Below are positions 21,609 to 35,903 of a stretch of 64,000 nt of DNA, one piece after another. The position numbers and the translations under genes are program-made. The DNA lies in NCBI GenBank assembly GCA_029718625.1, contig CM056376.1:23241869-23305868 (forward strand), read 5' to 3'. Source of the stretch: Synaphobranchus kaupii. Taxonomy: Eukaryota > Chordata > Actinopteri > Anguilliformes > Synaphobranchidae. Numbering within the stretch: the stretch's first letter is position 1; each line of letters begins with the position of its first letter. The notes under the pieces were generated by a model that was given only the letters and a program-made list of their open reading frames with translations, had not been told where the DNA came from and did no database searches.

Positions 21609-24559
21609 CTGGAAATGAGAGAGAAACAGGCACCATTAATCACTCAGGCCCAAAGAGCCTGCATGCCATCCTGATGAGAGCAGGCCATTTGGACCCTCAA
21701 TTAGGCATATTTGTTTCCAAAATTATCAGGCCACTCATAGACAAGCGGCTGGAAGGCAGGGAACTATCGACTTCCTCATTTGCCTAGGGCCAGTCGGCAG
21801 TTCATTAGCCGTACTTGTCTTATTTTACTCCTTCTGTTATCCATTACGATAATAAAAAAAATACAAAATAGAAAATCAGTGACCCCTTTACAAGACAGAG
21901 GCAAACAAGCCCTGATTTTTTTTTAAAGCATATTAGATTAAATCAAACGCATTCGATTCAAATGTCAGTTTAGGCAGAACAGCAAACATTTCAGTCGTTT
22001 ATTGTGTGGTAAAAGTTGCAGCACACAGTAACGTTTCGAAAACGGACATTACAGATATCACGGTGCTTTATTATTGGTGGAGACAGGGTGGAATGGTGGT
22101 GTTTGTACAGACCGCTTAAAAAAAAAAAGGTTTGAAAGGTTAAGAGGCCTTTTAAACGCCTATTTAAATTCCAGAGTCTGTTTTTTTCCCCCCGTGCATC
22201 TCTGAACTGTACTTCCCTCTTTCAGCTTCATTCCAAACCAATTAAAGTCCCGGCACAGTGAATGATTAATTTTTAATTACTTCCAATCTGCAGATGTTCC
22301 ATGTTCACAGCCCATATCAACAACTCGGTTCTACAGTGCGAGCACGTGTCGCCTCCTTTTAATGAAAAACTTTGAAATAGAATCCATCTAAATTTAAATT
22401 ATAATTAGAGATATATATACATCTCCTCATGTTTGGGATGAACGCAAACACGTTGCTCTCTTTCACCTGCATCCCAATGACTCAGGCAGGAAGTTCATGT
22501 AAATCAAAACAATGTTTTCTCTCATTAGGCCTATTTATGTTGACTGGTCCTCAGCCAAATACAACAAAAATAATGAACTAGCAAGTATGAACAATAAGAT
22601 TGGAGCACAATAAAACTTTTAAAAGAGTTTTTAAAAGTAATTAGAATTCATACTAATGTTATGCACTGTCAGTGTACTGATAGAGCCAGGAAGTCAATTT
22701 CCTTCATTCTGTTATTTCTGTTCACAGCAAAATCAGGCAAGGATTCAAGAAACATTTTACCCTTAGCTTTGACTAATGAGGAAACACAATGTTCTTTTTT
22801 TGTTCACACACAAAGTTTGGCAAGTACAGTGAACACCAAAATTAGGTTGCCAAACTTTGTAACAAAAAAAATCAACACAAATCATTTAATTTGTACGTCG
22901 ATGCTAAAGACAACCGTTGATGGAATCCTCATTCTCTCAAGATTATCTTCCAACTCCAGCAGCCTGGGATTTCAAAAACCTACAGGTGATGACTCTGAAA
23001 ACTCAACACTCAATAATTCAACACTGAACTGCGTGTATCGCAGTGAATCTCTCCTTGTGTTTGTCTTAGGGTTTGTTTTTTTAATGCTTAAATGCCTCTC
23101 GGCGATGTTGCCTGGTCAAGTCGATGTTCTTGCAGTGATTCATGATGATGCCCTTTACACAGTGTCTCAGGCTGGGGGAGAATTAAAGCAGAGAAAAAGG
23201 TCTCGCATTCTCTCTCTTTCTCTCTCTATCTCCATCTCTCCCCAGGGAATGATCTAACGCATGCAGCCCCACTGCATTTGTAACCTAAACCAGGCCTAAG
23301 CCGCACCATTCAGAGATTAAAGATCTAAACATTAGTCATGTTGCCTATGTGGATGTGGATCATAGTCAGCGGCATCTAATCAGACTTTACGGTGAGCCAG
23401 ACTGAGCATTAAACGTATCAATGGAGCCGCAATGCCACATTGCACAAAGGAACCAAATGAATACTTTAAACAAATCAGTCATCCTCCCCTCTTGAGTTGA
23501 CCCTCTGCTGGCCTGCCGGCGTCTGATCTGATGAGGCAACATGGCGTAACATGCCCGTCATTTGTATTGAGAGACGGGCCAATCAGACGTTCTGCACGCT
23601 TTTTTTGGGTTTTTTTTTTGCTTCCCGCTGCCCAATCTTCCGTCAGTTTTCGGCACACAATCTCAAGCCGTCTGAAAGTTCTATTTCAATTCCCCACTTG
23701 ACTCTCCGGCATAGCGGGGAGTTTAACCAACTGTTCCAGAACCTTAGGAGGCTCACCTTGGCCCAGATTTGCCTGTGCACTAAAATTAATGCGCTGCGTC
23801 CTTCAGCATTAGGCAACCCAGGAAGAATGAACAAATATGTATGTAATGGCGGTAAAAATAGTTTGCTGATGATAGAAAAATTGGACAATATGCACATTCT
23901 AAAGTACTCAAATTTTCGTCTTTTTGTAAGGAACTTAACTGAGTTATAATTAGTATCAATTATAAATATATATTACTGCTGTCAGGTAGTGGAATTCATG
24001 AGAGTAGGAGGTACAGATCTATGTCAGAATTGCTCATACCATCTGGAAACTGCTATCAGTAGCAAGCTTGCTATTTCAAGACAGAAACGGTCATTTATTT
24101 GTTTTTAATTTTTAACAAAGTTTATAATTTCTGATGTTGTACGTTCGTGTTTCTTTTGATGATGAAGTTAAAAAGTATTTTTCCCCCTTCACCTTTATAG
24201 ATTTTTTAAACGCAATACCACAAAAGCGATCAATGGGGGCCATGCACGACAAAGAAAACATGGGGTCGGCAGGGGAATCTATGGAGACCACATGGCTAAA
24301 CCATGTGAATGAGGGTCACAACAAAGCAGAATGTCAAACCAACTATTCAAAGTGGCAGGACCGTGTGTCGACATAGGCCTACAACTGAATTCAGATTAAT
24401 AGTGGGCTCCTGCCAGCCCTTCTGGATTGATATCCAACTTTTCAGACACCACTGAAATTCTAATTTTATATGAAAAGAGAGGTAACCCATCTGTTACTTT
24501 GCAGGTCTTGTGGTAAGCATTGATTTGATTGCAGCTTTACTTCTCTCTAGCACTGGTGG

Positions 24560-24640
24560 TGGTTTTCTAGCCTTGTTAAATGCAGCCATAAGCCAGTTTC
24601 GCTAAAAGCATCTGCTAAATGCCTATTGTGAATTTTAAAG
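24560..24640 (+). mobile_element. Possible SINE/L2-type tail fragment
   Basis: The text gctaaaagcatctgctaaat resembles the 'aaaagcgtctgctaaatg' tail shared by many fish SINEs and their L2-clade partner LINEs. The tRNA-like head is not recognisable, so this is a fragment. Confidence 0.4.
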
Positions 24641-24705
24641 TGATACATCAGAAGTCTAGCCTGCCAAATAAAAGACCTAATATTTATGATTAAGAATACA
24701 ACTTT

Positions 24706-24990
24706 TGGGGCTGCTGGGTGGCTCATCCTGTTAAGGAACAGTTCTAGTGTAAGGACCTGTACCACAGTCTGGTATCAGCTCTGGCCGGCAACCTGGCAGG
24801 GCACTGCTCGGTTGGCTTTAACATCACCCACTTTCAGACACCCAGGATGATAGCGTCTCAATGCACACCAGTGTCCGCTACGTGTCACCTGTTAAGGTGA
24901 GCATGAAGTGTGTTCCTCCGACTTGTGTCTGTGCAAGCCCGACTTTCAAAATGTGCACTCTCCCGAATTGACAGTGGAGGTTGCAATAAT
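24706..24990 (+). mobile_element. Probable old SINE
   Basis: The start ggctgctgggtggctcatcc plus tgttaagg is tRNA A-box-like, and the element ends near gctgataaatacatttggcc. From memory it resembles a dispersed tRNA-type fish SINE, but the B box is degenerate and no second copy occurs in this window, so the family is unassigned. Confidence 0.4.
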
Positions 24991-26076
24991 GACTGCTGAT
25001 AAATACATTTGGCCTTCACAAACTGGGTGAGAAATGGGGTAGAAACATTTTAGAAATACATCTTTTAAATGTCCCCGAGCAGCATAACTGCACATTCAAA
25101 TATTTATTACACCTTATGCTAACCTCTGCAAATGTATAACTCAAAATATGCCAAACAAACAACAACCAACTTTGGTTTAACATATTTCTAATGATTCCAG
25201 CCCAGCGTGCAGGTAAGTATGTTTACAGCACGCGGGCACTGACAGACCCAACGATTCAATATGATGCTCTGTAGCTAAGGCCACCTCTGTGAGTATTGCA
25301 CTGTATCAGCTTCCACAAGCACACACAGCATGGGATTTAGGACGGATCTGGTTTCTGGGACATGCATGCTTATTGATTATCATCAACTAGATGGGAGTGT
25401 TACATCATGTTCTGAGAGAGAAAGAGAGAGCGAAAAGCAAGTGGGTGGACAGATGGGCAGACAACAGGTTCAGAAAGAGACCAAAGGCCCCACAGGGTGC
25501 ACCGGAGCAGCTGGCAAGAAGGTGCACTGCAAAAACCAAAAAATAATCTCAACAAGTATTTTAGTCTTATATTTAGCCTTAAAATCTTATTCATATGACA
25601 TTTTTTTGCTAAATAAGATGAAAATATTGACAATGAGCGGAGAGAGTTTGACTCATTTCAAGATTTGTCAATGGCGTAAGGAAATTTCACTTGTCAAGCA
25701 AACAGTAACTTAAAACAAGCTAATATGTGAAAGAAAAAAATTGGTTTTACGTGAGACCAAAACACTCTTTTTGCAGTGTGACCACGGGACACGGAGACAC
25801 CCACCTCCCCTCGACTCCCTTTGCCCATCTCCCCCACCCCCTTCCCGGCCCCTGCATAAAAATGGGGAATGAATAACACCCTCTTGAAATGCATCATTCC
25901 GTCGATGGTGAGATGTTATCATTTTCGTCTTAAACTGCTGCCTTGTAACAAGCCATTTTACCATGCAATATGATTCAACAGTTTTACTTCATTTTTACAT
26001 AGGTCTACATAACTCTCTGGCTAAATAACAAATGTGGGTACATTTGTAACAAATGTATGTATATATACTGTATATA

Positions 26077-26617
26077 CACTGCCTGGCCAAAAAAAAAGTT
26101 TCTGTTGCACCCGTCATGCATAGTGCCCACTGTACAAGCCTCTGGAGGCTGTGTTATGATCTGGGGTTGCTTCAATTGGCCAGGTCTAGGCTCAGCAACG
26201 TTATGCAGCAATAAAATGAAGTCACCTGAGTGCCTGAATGTACTGAATGACCAGGTTATCCCATAAATGGGCATATTCCAGGACGACAATGCCAAGATTC
26301 ATCGGGCTCAAATTGTGAAAGAGTGGTTCAGGGAGCATGAGGAATCATTTTCACACATGAATTGGCCACCAGAGTCCTGACCTTAACTCCACTGAAAGTC
26401 TTTGGGATGTGCTGGAGAAGACTTTACGGAGTGGTTAGACTCTCCTGTCATCAATACAAGATCTCGGCCAAAAATGAATGCAACTCTGGACGGAAATAAA
26501 TGTTATGACGTTGCATTAGGTTGTCGAAACAATGCCACGACGAATCCGCGCCGTAATCAAGCTAAAGGTGGTCCAACGAAATATTAGAGTGTGCAACTTT
26601 TTTTTGGCCAGGCAGTG
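26077..26617 (+). mobile_element. Non-autonomous Tc1-like element, complete, 541 bp
   Basis: The inverted termini match over at least 12 bp (cactgcctggcc ... ggccaggcagtg), each followed by an A/T-run, and TA lies on both sides. Inside is only the middle and C-terminal part of a transposase: GGCVMIWGCFNWPGLGSA, then [18 protein letters not shown] and an MNWPPES segment, broken by an in-frame stop (VIP*MGIF) and further changes. The DNA-binding half has been deleted. The right 440 bp is the same sequence as positions 1-438. A (TA)n tract follows the right end. Confidence 0.95.
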
Positions 26618-28002
26618 TATATATATATATATATATATTTGCTGCATGCTCTGCACAAGTAAAGAAAAGATGCACAGTCAACACTGTACATGAATTCCCA
26701 CAGTGCTGAAAGACACATTAATCCACAGCCAACGCAGACGGTGCCACTCACCGCACCATACAGTGAAATACTTTTGCCATGTGCCTTTGTGAGTACCACT
26801 GTGCATAAGGGAAAAGGGAGTCTGGCTTGCATTTGAGATCTGAATGATGGATGCGATTGTCCGGCCTTGACTGCTACTGAGAAAACAAAGTCTTTTTAAC
26901 TGACTCAGGAGACGGGCTGATCCCAATGAGGCTGAGAACCCGGCTCTCAACAGCCATGGGCACCATGTGCTGGAGCTGTCAGAACCCAGAAACAGCAGGT
27001 CGTTGGATCGAATCCATGGCAGGACGAGCAGGCACGCAGGCACGGCAGATTGCACGGTAATAAACGTCTAATACCAAGGATAAGACGAGTGAAATGGGAA
27101 TTATGTCTGATGTCCATAAGTGTGGGGGTTGAACATCTCCAGTTGTCGCATCTAATTAGCCGGAACGTTTGTAATGAACTTTTTGGTGACTCATTTTTGT
27201 CGTTAAGAGGCTCATTAGCTAATCTTCGCCTGGCAACGGCTCATAACAGCAGCGGCCATTTGTTCAACTCATTTTTAATGGAGGAACTGAGACCGGTAAA
27301 ACAAAACGCTAATGGAAAGGGCGCAGAACGTTCTCGCAACACTTCTGTCGAAAAAAGAGTGCGAGTCTGCTTTTCGCAACGAAAGGGAGAAGAGAGGCAA
27401 TTTCAAGCCTGCTAATGTCATCTCCGGGACGACAGTGTGGGGCACTGGTTTGAGCAGGAAACTCCAAGCAATTCTCCGGCTCCCCTGCCAGTGCTCTCTC
27501 TCTCTCTCACTCACTCTTCCCTCTATCTCCTTCAGTCAGCTGTCCTCTCCTTCTCTATCTCCTTCACCCTATCCCCCTGTCTCTTAAATTCAAAGATTCT
27601 CCCTCTGTTTTCTCTCTTTGTTTCTTTCCTTTCCCACTGCACGTCCCTCCGTGATCAGCAAGAGTGCCGCTCTTCTAGACTTCGTATAGTCTGCGATCCT
27701 CAGCCTTTTCTGTGCGAGCTCTGCTTTAATCGACCCACTGAGAATCAAATACCCCATACCAACAGCAAGGGGCCAGGCTGGGGGCTGACAGCTGCTCCAC
27801 CACCCCACAGCACTCTCTGAACTGGAATCAGCTGAACCAAACAGCTCTGCCTGCTTCAAGCATGTTCAATGTGTTTCAGGAATCAAAGGACTGCATATGA
27901 GGCAATACAAGAGCACTACTCTGCAATAATGAATATAGCTTGAAATTAGTTGTAAGCGTCCACATAAGCACAAACGAGCAATATGCATGCACACACGTGC
28001 AG

Positions 28003-28051
28003 TCGTGCACACACACACACAAACATACACACATACACATACCCACAAATG

Positions 28052-28091
<40 letters not shown>

Positions 28092-28242
28092 CACTATGAG
28101 CCACACTACAGCCAACAACACACCAGAGATGTGCTCATAAACCCACACACATACACACACACACACACAACGTACACACACGTGCATGCAAACAAGTAAA
28201 CATACGTGCACAGGAACACACACACACACACACACAGCAAAT
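28003..28242. repeat. Compound (CA)n microsatellite region
   Basis: CA-rich tracts at about 28009-28090, 28144-28170 and 28217-28237 are separated by unique sequence. Open frames across it (poly-TH or poly-VC) are repeat artefacts. Confidence 0.9.
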
Positions 28243-30353
28243 GACTACAGCCGACATTACATGTGAGGAATCATTGTTTAAAGTAAGAGAAGCATAAGGT
28301 GACATGCACAGCAGTTACCCAGTAAGATCTGACAAATAGGAAAAGCACCGTCTATCAATCATCCTCAGCAGCTGCACTGCTGCCATTTCTAACATGAGAA
28401 ATGCTTCATTCAATAACGGTCCCCAAAGGTGGTGCAGAATGAAAGTAACATTAGCGGGCGTGGTCAAAATTGAGGTGCTTGTAATGACTGCGCTGATAAT
28501 GATTCCTGGAAGCGATTAAACACTAAATGGGTGAAAAATGATAGGAGTGCTCAGGAGAAGAGGATAAAATGCCCATGGGCCACTAAACCAGCGCATGAGA
28601 AGGCCATCTGAGGTTGCGTTTACATTGTGTGTTAGCTGAGTAGGCACCATGCTCCATACCTATGAGAGATAATCTCAAAATCATAGTGTAATATATCTCT
28701 ATACATTCCAGTGTTTGTTGATTTGTATGTTTGTGTTCTTTCTTTAAGGGAAGGGATGTTCAAATAAGGGACAGTAATATATGTCTTTAGAATACGCGTC
28801 TTGTCATTTTGTGTTCAAAATGCATTGATAACGTCATCCTGTTTATTGTCATTCAGCTTAAGCTAATTTGGATTGAACTGAACTGAGAGATAAAGAGGGG
28901 GGAGCGACAGAAGAGTGCGGAGGGGAGTGACTCACAGCCTGCATACAGACAGGGCTGCCCGGACTAGCTGAGCTAAAAGCAGCCACCAAGCCCAGGAAAA
29001 AGCACATTAACCAGGATGACCTCTTCTCCTGCTGCTAAGTTTTGATTGCCATTCTGATAGTTCTTATGTCCTTTCTCTATTTTTTTGCTCTTTCTCTCTC
29101 AGGTGTGTGACAAGCAGACATTGAGGCGGGGGTGGGGGATGGTGGGAAATTCGTCGAGTCCCAGACGTGGCCTGTTAGAGGTGACCGGGAGTGTGGGAAA
29201 GGCTGGGAAACAAAGCGTCCGAGGTTCTGTCCCCCATCTCCGGGCCACGGTGGGATCACAGTCCTGTCCTCTCAGTCTGTGGAGCAGCGATGGAGAGCCT
29301 TTCTTCTAGAGCTGAGTGTCATGGTTTCACAGACGCACTCTTGCCCCCTCACACACACACACTCTTCTGCAGTGTGGTCCTCCCTTGCACCCAAAGCAAC
29401 TACAGATAGGAGTCAGTTCTCCAGATCTACAGCTTCTCTCTCTTTTTCTCTCCCCTCTCTCTCCCTCTTTCCCTCTCTTCCCTTAGTCACTTTTCGACAT
29501 CCGTAATCCTGCCTCCTGCCATGTTCAGCTGATTCTCTGCTGGGGGTCAGTCACATGAGAAAAACTCTGGAGTTGTCGATGCCTCTTTTATATCAGCAAT
29601 ACTGCTTTCAGTGACTAGATTATACTATATTTCTGGTGTGGCTGTCATTTCACCACAAGGGTAATGGTTGTGGATATTCACCCAGCTGAGAAAAGGTTGG
29701 CCTAACTGTTGCAACTGAGCTGTTTGTGGAACTATCTGTTGCTCATAGTGGTCAGTCAAACTTAAACAACAAGCTATAGGATACAATTAATGGTACAAAC
29801 CTGATACACATATAGAACCTGCTCGGAGCATAGCCTCCCGGTAACTGGAGGGCTCTCAAGCAGACAGACCAGACAATGGCCTGGTCAGCAACATTCAGCT
29901 ACATAGCCCAAAGACAGACCTCTGCAGCAAACAAGATCTGTTCCTTTCGGAGAAAGGAGTAAAGGTCAGAGTTAAACAAACCGTAGGCCACGGGGAGACA
30001 CACAAGATTGATGTTAGCACTGCGACTGCGACAGCATACAAATAAGCCCAAAAGAGACAGAACGGTGTTTGGTGCTGCCTCCAAGACTGATCCAAGTAAG
30101 TATGGGAAACAAGACCATTACGGCTCTTCCTCCCACAAAGAGCCAGGCACTGCTGATTTCTCTAAAAAAGAAATAATAGCATTTTAATGTTTGATTTTTT
30201 TGTCTTCCTGCCAGCAGCCCCTGTCGAATCTCATGAAGAGTTCTGCAAATGACCTCTGTTCATTTGCCAAACTGTAGAGGGGTTTGTTAGAGACAGCAGT
30301 GTGGGCCGAGCCTCAGGACGTCTAGACGCTGGCTTTCTTGCACCTGGCCCCTC

Positions 30354-30524
<171 letters not shown>

Positions 30525-30713
30525 TGTGCGTGTTTGTATGTTTGTGTGTGTTTGTGATTCTGTCTGTGCATGTGTGTCAGCACAGAACAGGTCAGAAGCA
30601 CTTTTTCCAGTATGTACCCATGCACACAAATTTGTATGTGTGTCAGTATGCATGCCTGATTTTATAATATATATAAAATGTATAAATGAAAAGTCCAAAT
30701 ACTTTTGAAGTTA

Positions 30714-31309
30714 CAGTTGAAGTCGGAAGTTTTCCTATTGAACTCTATGGAAAAATAAGTCAGGAGAAGAAACCCTTCAAGTTATCCATCCATATTTACT
30801 GTATTTCTGGCAGCAGAGTGATGATTTAAGGCTTGTTTGATACGTCAGACCCTTGATGTCTTACAGCCATTTAGCCAACCATGTGTTCCATACTGTTCCA
30901 GTGTAATTTACAGCTAAATCTAGTCCCACCCCTCAATTCCCATAGAGATCCATTCAAATGCAGAGACATTATAGTATCGCCTGTAAGAATACCAGAAAAT
31001 AAGATATCAAGAGTCTTTTAATGTTGTTGGGTCACAGACATCAGGAAGTCATGGCATACAAGGATATGCGGCCAAATATAAAAAATTTGAAGGCACAGTC
31101 AACTTAGTGTATGTAAACTTCTGATCCACTGGAATTGTGATATAGTGAATTAAAAGTGAAATAATCTGTCTGTAAACAATTGTTGGAAAAATTACTTACA
31201 ATAGATGTCCTAACTGACTTGCCACTATAGTTTGCTAACATGAAATCTGTGGAGTGGTTAAAAATGAGTTTTAATGACTTCAACCTAAGTGTACTTCCGA
31301 CTTCAACTG
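30714..31309 (-). mobile_element. Sleeping Beauty-lineage Tc1 relic, non-autonomous
   Basis: TA lies outside both ends and both termini read cagttgaagtcggaagt, which I recognise as the outer end of salmonid-type (Sleeping Beauty-like) Tc1 elements. The right arm (about 31100-31309) keeps the long IR/DR design, with an inner repeat near 31106-31125 (tagtgtatgtaaacttctga) and an outer one at the end. The left arm keeps only about 20 bp. The middle has no transposase; it carries at about 30965-31075 part of the hairpin sequence also found at 63606-63854. Confidence 0.88.
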
Positions 31310-34300
31310 TAAATACCTAATCGGGTTCATATCTGCACTCGTGCCTAAGATTGCAGCTCCACTGATGGTAGCACCAACGACAGTAGCTCTGGCAAACATG
31401 GCCACCCAGAAAAATCAGCTCCCACTGCCAGCTCTGTCAGGCCCCCCACTGTTTACGCTTTGCACCAGACTAACTGACACAGGGCTACAACATCCGGTGC
31501 CAACACTGCACGAGAGAACTCTGTGATATATCATCATAATCACGTACCATTTTTTAGCTAGCACGCCTGCACTGCTATACAGCAACTTCTACCAGGGATA
31601 CAGTACATCACAATGAATGTATTCCCACAAATGGAAGGGCATTCTTTCTTAAATATGAAACGTTGGAAAAGTCAACACTTTGAAAGTAAGACGTAAGTAA
31701 GTGTTTTTTGGGCTGGAAAAACTATTTTAATTCAGTGAGGTGGCAAGTGCCTTGTGTGATGTCTTTCTAATTATTAACTAGCAGCCGGGTCAATGATTTT
31801 GATTAACCTGGCCTTGAGGGTAAATCAATAACTTTTCCCCAATCAAAAACAAACAAGACAAGTATCTGTACGAGAAAAAAACAACTTTGCTCAGACAGCT
31901 TCCCAGCTGAGACTTGGGCGACGATATCGAGCAGAGATGAAGGAGAGAAGGAGGCATTAACGGTTGCTGTTTCTATTACTTCATTTCACAGGACTTCTCC
32001 ATTTTATTTCGGCTAAATTGTCTATTAAATTCCACTCAATAATTGGATGATTCTGTGTGAATTACACCATTCCCCTCTCTCGGCAGAAAAGAATTGGACT
32101 ACGCACCGGCAGCTGATTTAACAAAAAAAAAAAGAATGTTTCGGTTTTTTTTAAAGCACTTTTTGACCGTTTCCATTGTGTCTCACCGCCGACATTCCAC
32201 CTCAACAAACACAACTACATACAGGCCGTTTCTGGCAATATTTACCTGGCAAAGGAAATGGATGAGAAAAAAGCACTCTGCCAGTTGATAACGGGTTGGG
32301 TTTAAGTCTCTCCTGGCTGCTGTCATGTCGATCGTACGCTACGGAAATGAGTCACATGTTAGAGCATAGAAACTAGCAGAGGACACGAACCTGGGAGAGC
32401 GTGGCTTAAGGACATGAGAGGCAGGAGTCAAGATCAACGTGCTCCTCGGTTGAAGGCCATGCACGTAATAACAAGCCGAGGGCCGTCCATTGCGCTACAC
32501 CTGCCTGACACATCGCCTGCCAATGAATGCAATTGTCCCAGTTGAAAAGCGTAAAAATTGCGGTGACCTCCAACCCTCTCCAGTCGGCGATAGATTATTA
32601 TTAATAACTATACATGATTATTAAATATGAAGAACATGGAGGAAGGCATATGCGTTTCACATGCTGATATTTTCAGAAGGGTGTGTGTGTGTGTGCATGT
32701 GTTGGTTTTTTATTATTAGTCAGCGATTTTTGTATAGCTCACTAAACTCACTTAGCAGATGCTCATTTTACTTGAGGGTCATCGGTTCAAATCTAAGGTG
32801 AGCCAGCACCTCTGTTTCCATTAGAATCATGAAGCAAATTTACCTTTGGGCACTGAAAACAATTCCTTCCAGCTGAGCACAGCAACCACAAAGACAGGTG
32901 TTTCCAAATTGCTTTTTTGGAAAGCGCACTGATTTGACAGATCCCTGCATCCAGAAGTTGGCGCAATCATAGGACAATGGATATTTCACTGTGGTCAAGA
33001 GATGCAGGGTAGGCTTTGCGCATCTTTCCACTGTCTTCATTAGCCTTAACCATTTAATGGTGGGCTAAAATAAGTGCTATTACACGTTTTGAGTTATGAG
33101 CAATCTTTGTTGAAAATATGCAGGAACACTTAGAGGGTTGATGTCCATTTAGGCCAAATATGTAGCGTTTTCCAGAACCGTTGACTTACCAATACACCAA
33201 GGTTCATACTCCATCCGCTACCATTCACTTCAGAGCATGGAATGCCTGTGTCTATTAGCCAGGCCTCACAAAAGTGGCAAATTGACATTCTAAAGTGGCA
33301 CAAATTCATGCTAATGGACGCATGACTACCGCAACTGCAGCCCGGAGCAAACTTCGGCACAGCTGGATGCCCGAGTGTGTGAGATGTACTACTGCATGAG
33401 ACCCTGGATAAGGACATCTGCCAAGCAATTATAGAATGATGTCATGCAGGGCCATCAGCAAGCCTTCCCTCCTGATAAGTGCCTGCTGAAGCAACTAATG
33501 TCATAAGGCAATGCACCGACCTCAATACTAATGCAAAAATCCAAACTGTACAATCAAATTGCTATGAACCTGAAAATCCCATTCAAGGAAAACAGCGGTT
33601 GCGAGCACAGCCGTTGCCGGAGGGATTCCGTAAAAAAGACAAATATCTTTCCTTTTTGTCCCCTCAGGGCTGCCGTACGAATCCTGCCTCAGACACGAAA
33701 TGAAAGAGAAACAGCTGTGCGTCAGGTACGGAGAGACCATGTTATGAGGTTTTTTCATTGTTATTTTCTTAATCACTAAATGAGTAGACCAGTTACATAC
33801 AGCTGGATCAATACCAGGGCCTGTAATTTTGAATTGCAAAGACAGCTGCCTGGTGTCAGGCCTGTGGAGGGCTGCAGATGGGAGTGTATGGGTAGAACTC
33901 TCTGGATCAGTAAAAGACCAGTGCCCCAACCCAAGGCAACAACCGCTTTAATAGCCTATTATATCTAATCTACATGTGTGTACACAAGAGGAATGCATAT
34001 TTTAAAAATATTGGCACCTGATATTTAAAAATTCTATGGCTCCCAGAAAGCAATATTAAATTTCTCACACCATTTTTGTCTTCTTGCCCCAGGCCCTGTT
34101 GTTTGTGTGTAATAATGGCTCACTGCAAGTTGATCCACACTCACCCATGCTTACAGGCCAGAAAATGAATAATATCGCCAGCTGGTTTTATGCAGGTCTC
34201 TTAGGCTCTGCGACTCTGGATGCTTTTCCTTTAATCAGCAAGCATTCAAATACTGAACCAGTTAATCGATCTGCTACCTCATGGCCGAATATTGACATTA

Positions 34301-35846
34301 GAGAATATCCAGTCTCATCCCCATAGTGTATAATATTATATTAGCAGGAACAAAACAAAGGTTTTACACTTTTTTGCACAACTGGAAGCAAACCCAAGGC
34401 CAAGGGAAGACTGTGACCTCAACTACAACTCAGCGCACAGGAGAACAGGGTGAGATCGAGACTGAGATGTTGAAGGGAGGGGGGGCAAGTTCATTGTCCA
34501 AGAGAGCTTTGCTTTTTGTTCTGAGAGCGCTCGTATGGGGGAGCTTAGCGAATCCGGTCCCCTCTAACCCACCCTCCTCAGTGTGGGCCCAGCAGAGGCC
34601 TTTTCACATGCTAATACCTTATCAAAGCCCTAAGGAGCGCTGACACCAAATTAGAACTCCTCGCTAACGAAATCAGCGGGCAAGATCTCGCCCCAACATC
34701 CAGCCCTAATGAGAATAAAAAACTCTCCTTGTGATCATCTCATCAGCTCCATTGTGTATAATTTCATGCTTTGAAAAAATATGAACGCAAAGGAACGACC
34801 GCATAGACTAAAGTGAGAAGCAGACCTGTCGACAAAATCTCGCCTGGCAGTTTTCGTGGTTGCAAACAATTCCAATCGGATCTATTTTGCTAGCAAGGCA
34901 GTACTGTCTGTTTCGGAGTGAGGCCCCAACAAATAAGGCTAAGACAAGGTCATGTGGAGCGGTGTGAACTCTTTCATTTGAAGCATTTTTCCCAAAGCTC
35001 AAGACACCATTAGGACATAAAAAGAATATGGAAATTTCCTCTTTGAAGAGATTGAGCTCAGCAGAAAATTAAAGTGCACAGCACTATACTAATGTTACCT
35101 ATTATGACAAAAAGGTAAATTCCACTTATATAACCAACACAAAAAAAGCAACCTGTCACTGATTTGCACACAGGCATTATGATCTGCTACCCTGAGGAGT
35201 CACCATAGACTCACAAATCTATTGTGAGTTGTGGGTGACTGCAACCTTGGCTATGGATGAAGGAAAATACCTTCAACTTACCATGTCCCCCTTACAATCT
35301 TTGGCTGAATGTGTGCTACTTATTATTAGTTGTTCGTTGTTATCGACAGTAATACCATAGGACACAAATAAACAGTGCGAGTAACCAATTAAAGGGTTCA
35401 CTCAGGTGTTACTCTTTTTTTAATGACTAGTTCTCTGACTTTGTGCCAATCAATCAATCACACACGCGTACACGCGTGCATAAATAATATAAACTACAAG
35501 CTGAGGTACCAGAAACATCAGCGTCAAAAAGAGCTGCCTGGGTGCCATCTGCTGTTTGGCTCAGAAACTGCAGGACACTCAGATGGCTCAAGATTGCAGT
35601 CTGCTTAGCAGAGGAACTTGATTTCAGACTAAAACAGTACATCTAATAGGATGCAATTACAATCACATTCACTGAGTCCATGGAGAATATCTTCTTTAAT
35701 CTGCTTAGACTGTCATTGCAGACAAAAAGAATGATGCAGCACTTGGTTTTCAAAGAAAACCCATGGAAACAGGATCTCTTTAACTTAATCACATTGCTTA
35801 TCAAGAACCAGTTTGCATGCGTCCGCGCGCACACACATATGCACAA

Positions 35847-35848
<2 letters not shown>

Positions 35849-35902
<54 letters not shown>
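35849..35902. repeat. (CA)n microsatellite
   Basis: About 27 CA units, uninterrupted. Confidence 0.95.

Positions 35903-35903
<1 letters not shown>

Noticed and set aside
22661..23257. 198-codon plus-strand open frame in the EphA4-like intron 1
   Set aside because: No recognisable domain, low-complexity tail, AT-rich composition and no splice or promoter support.
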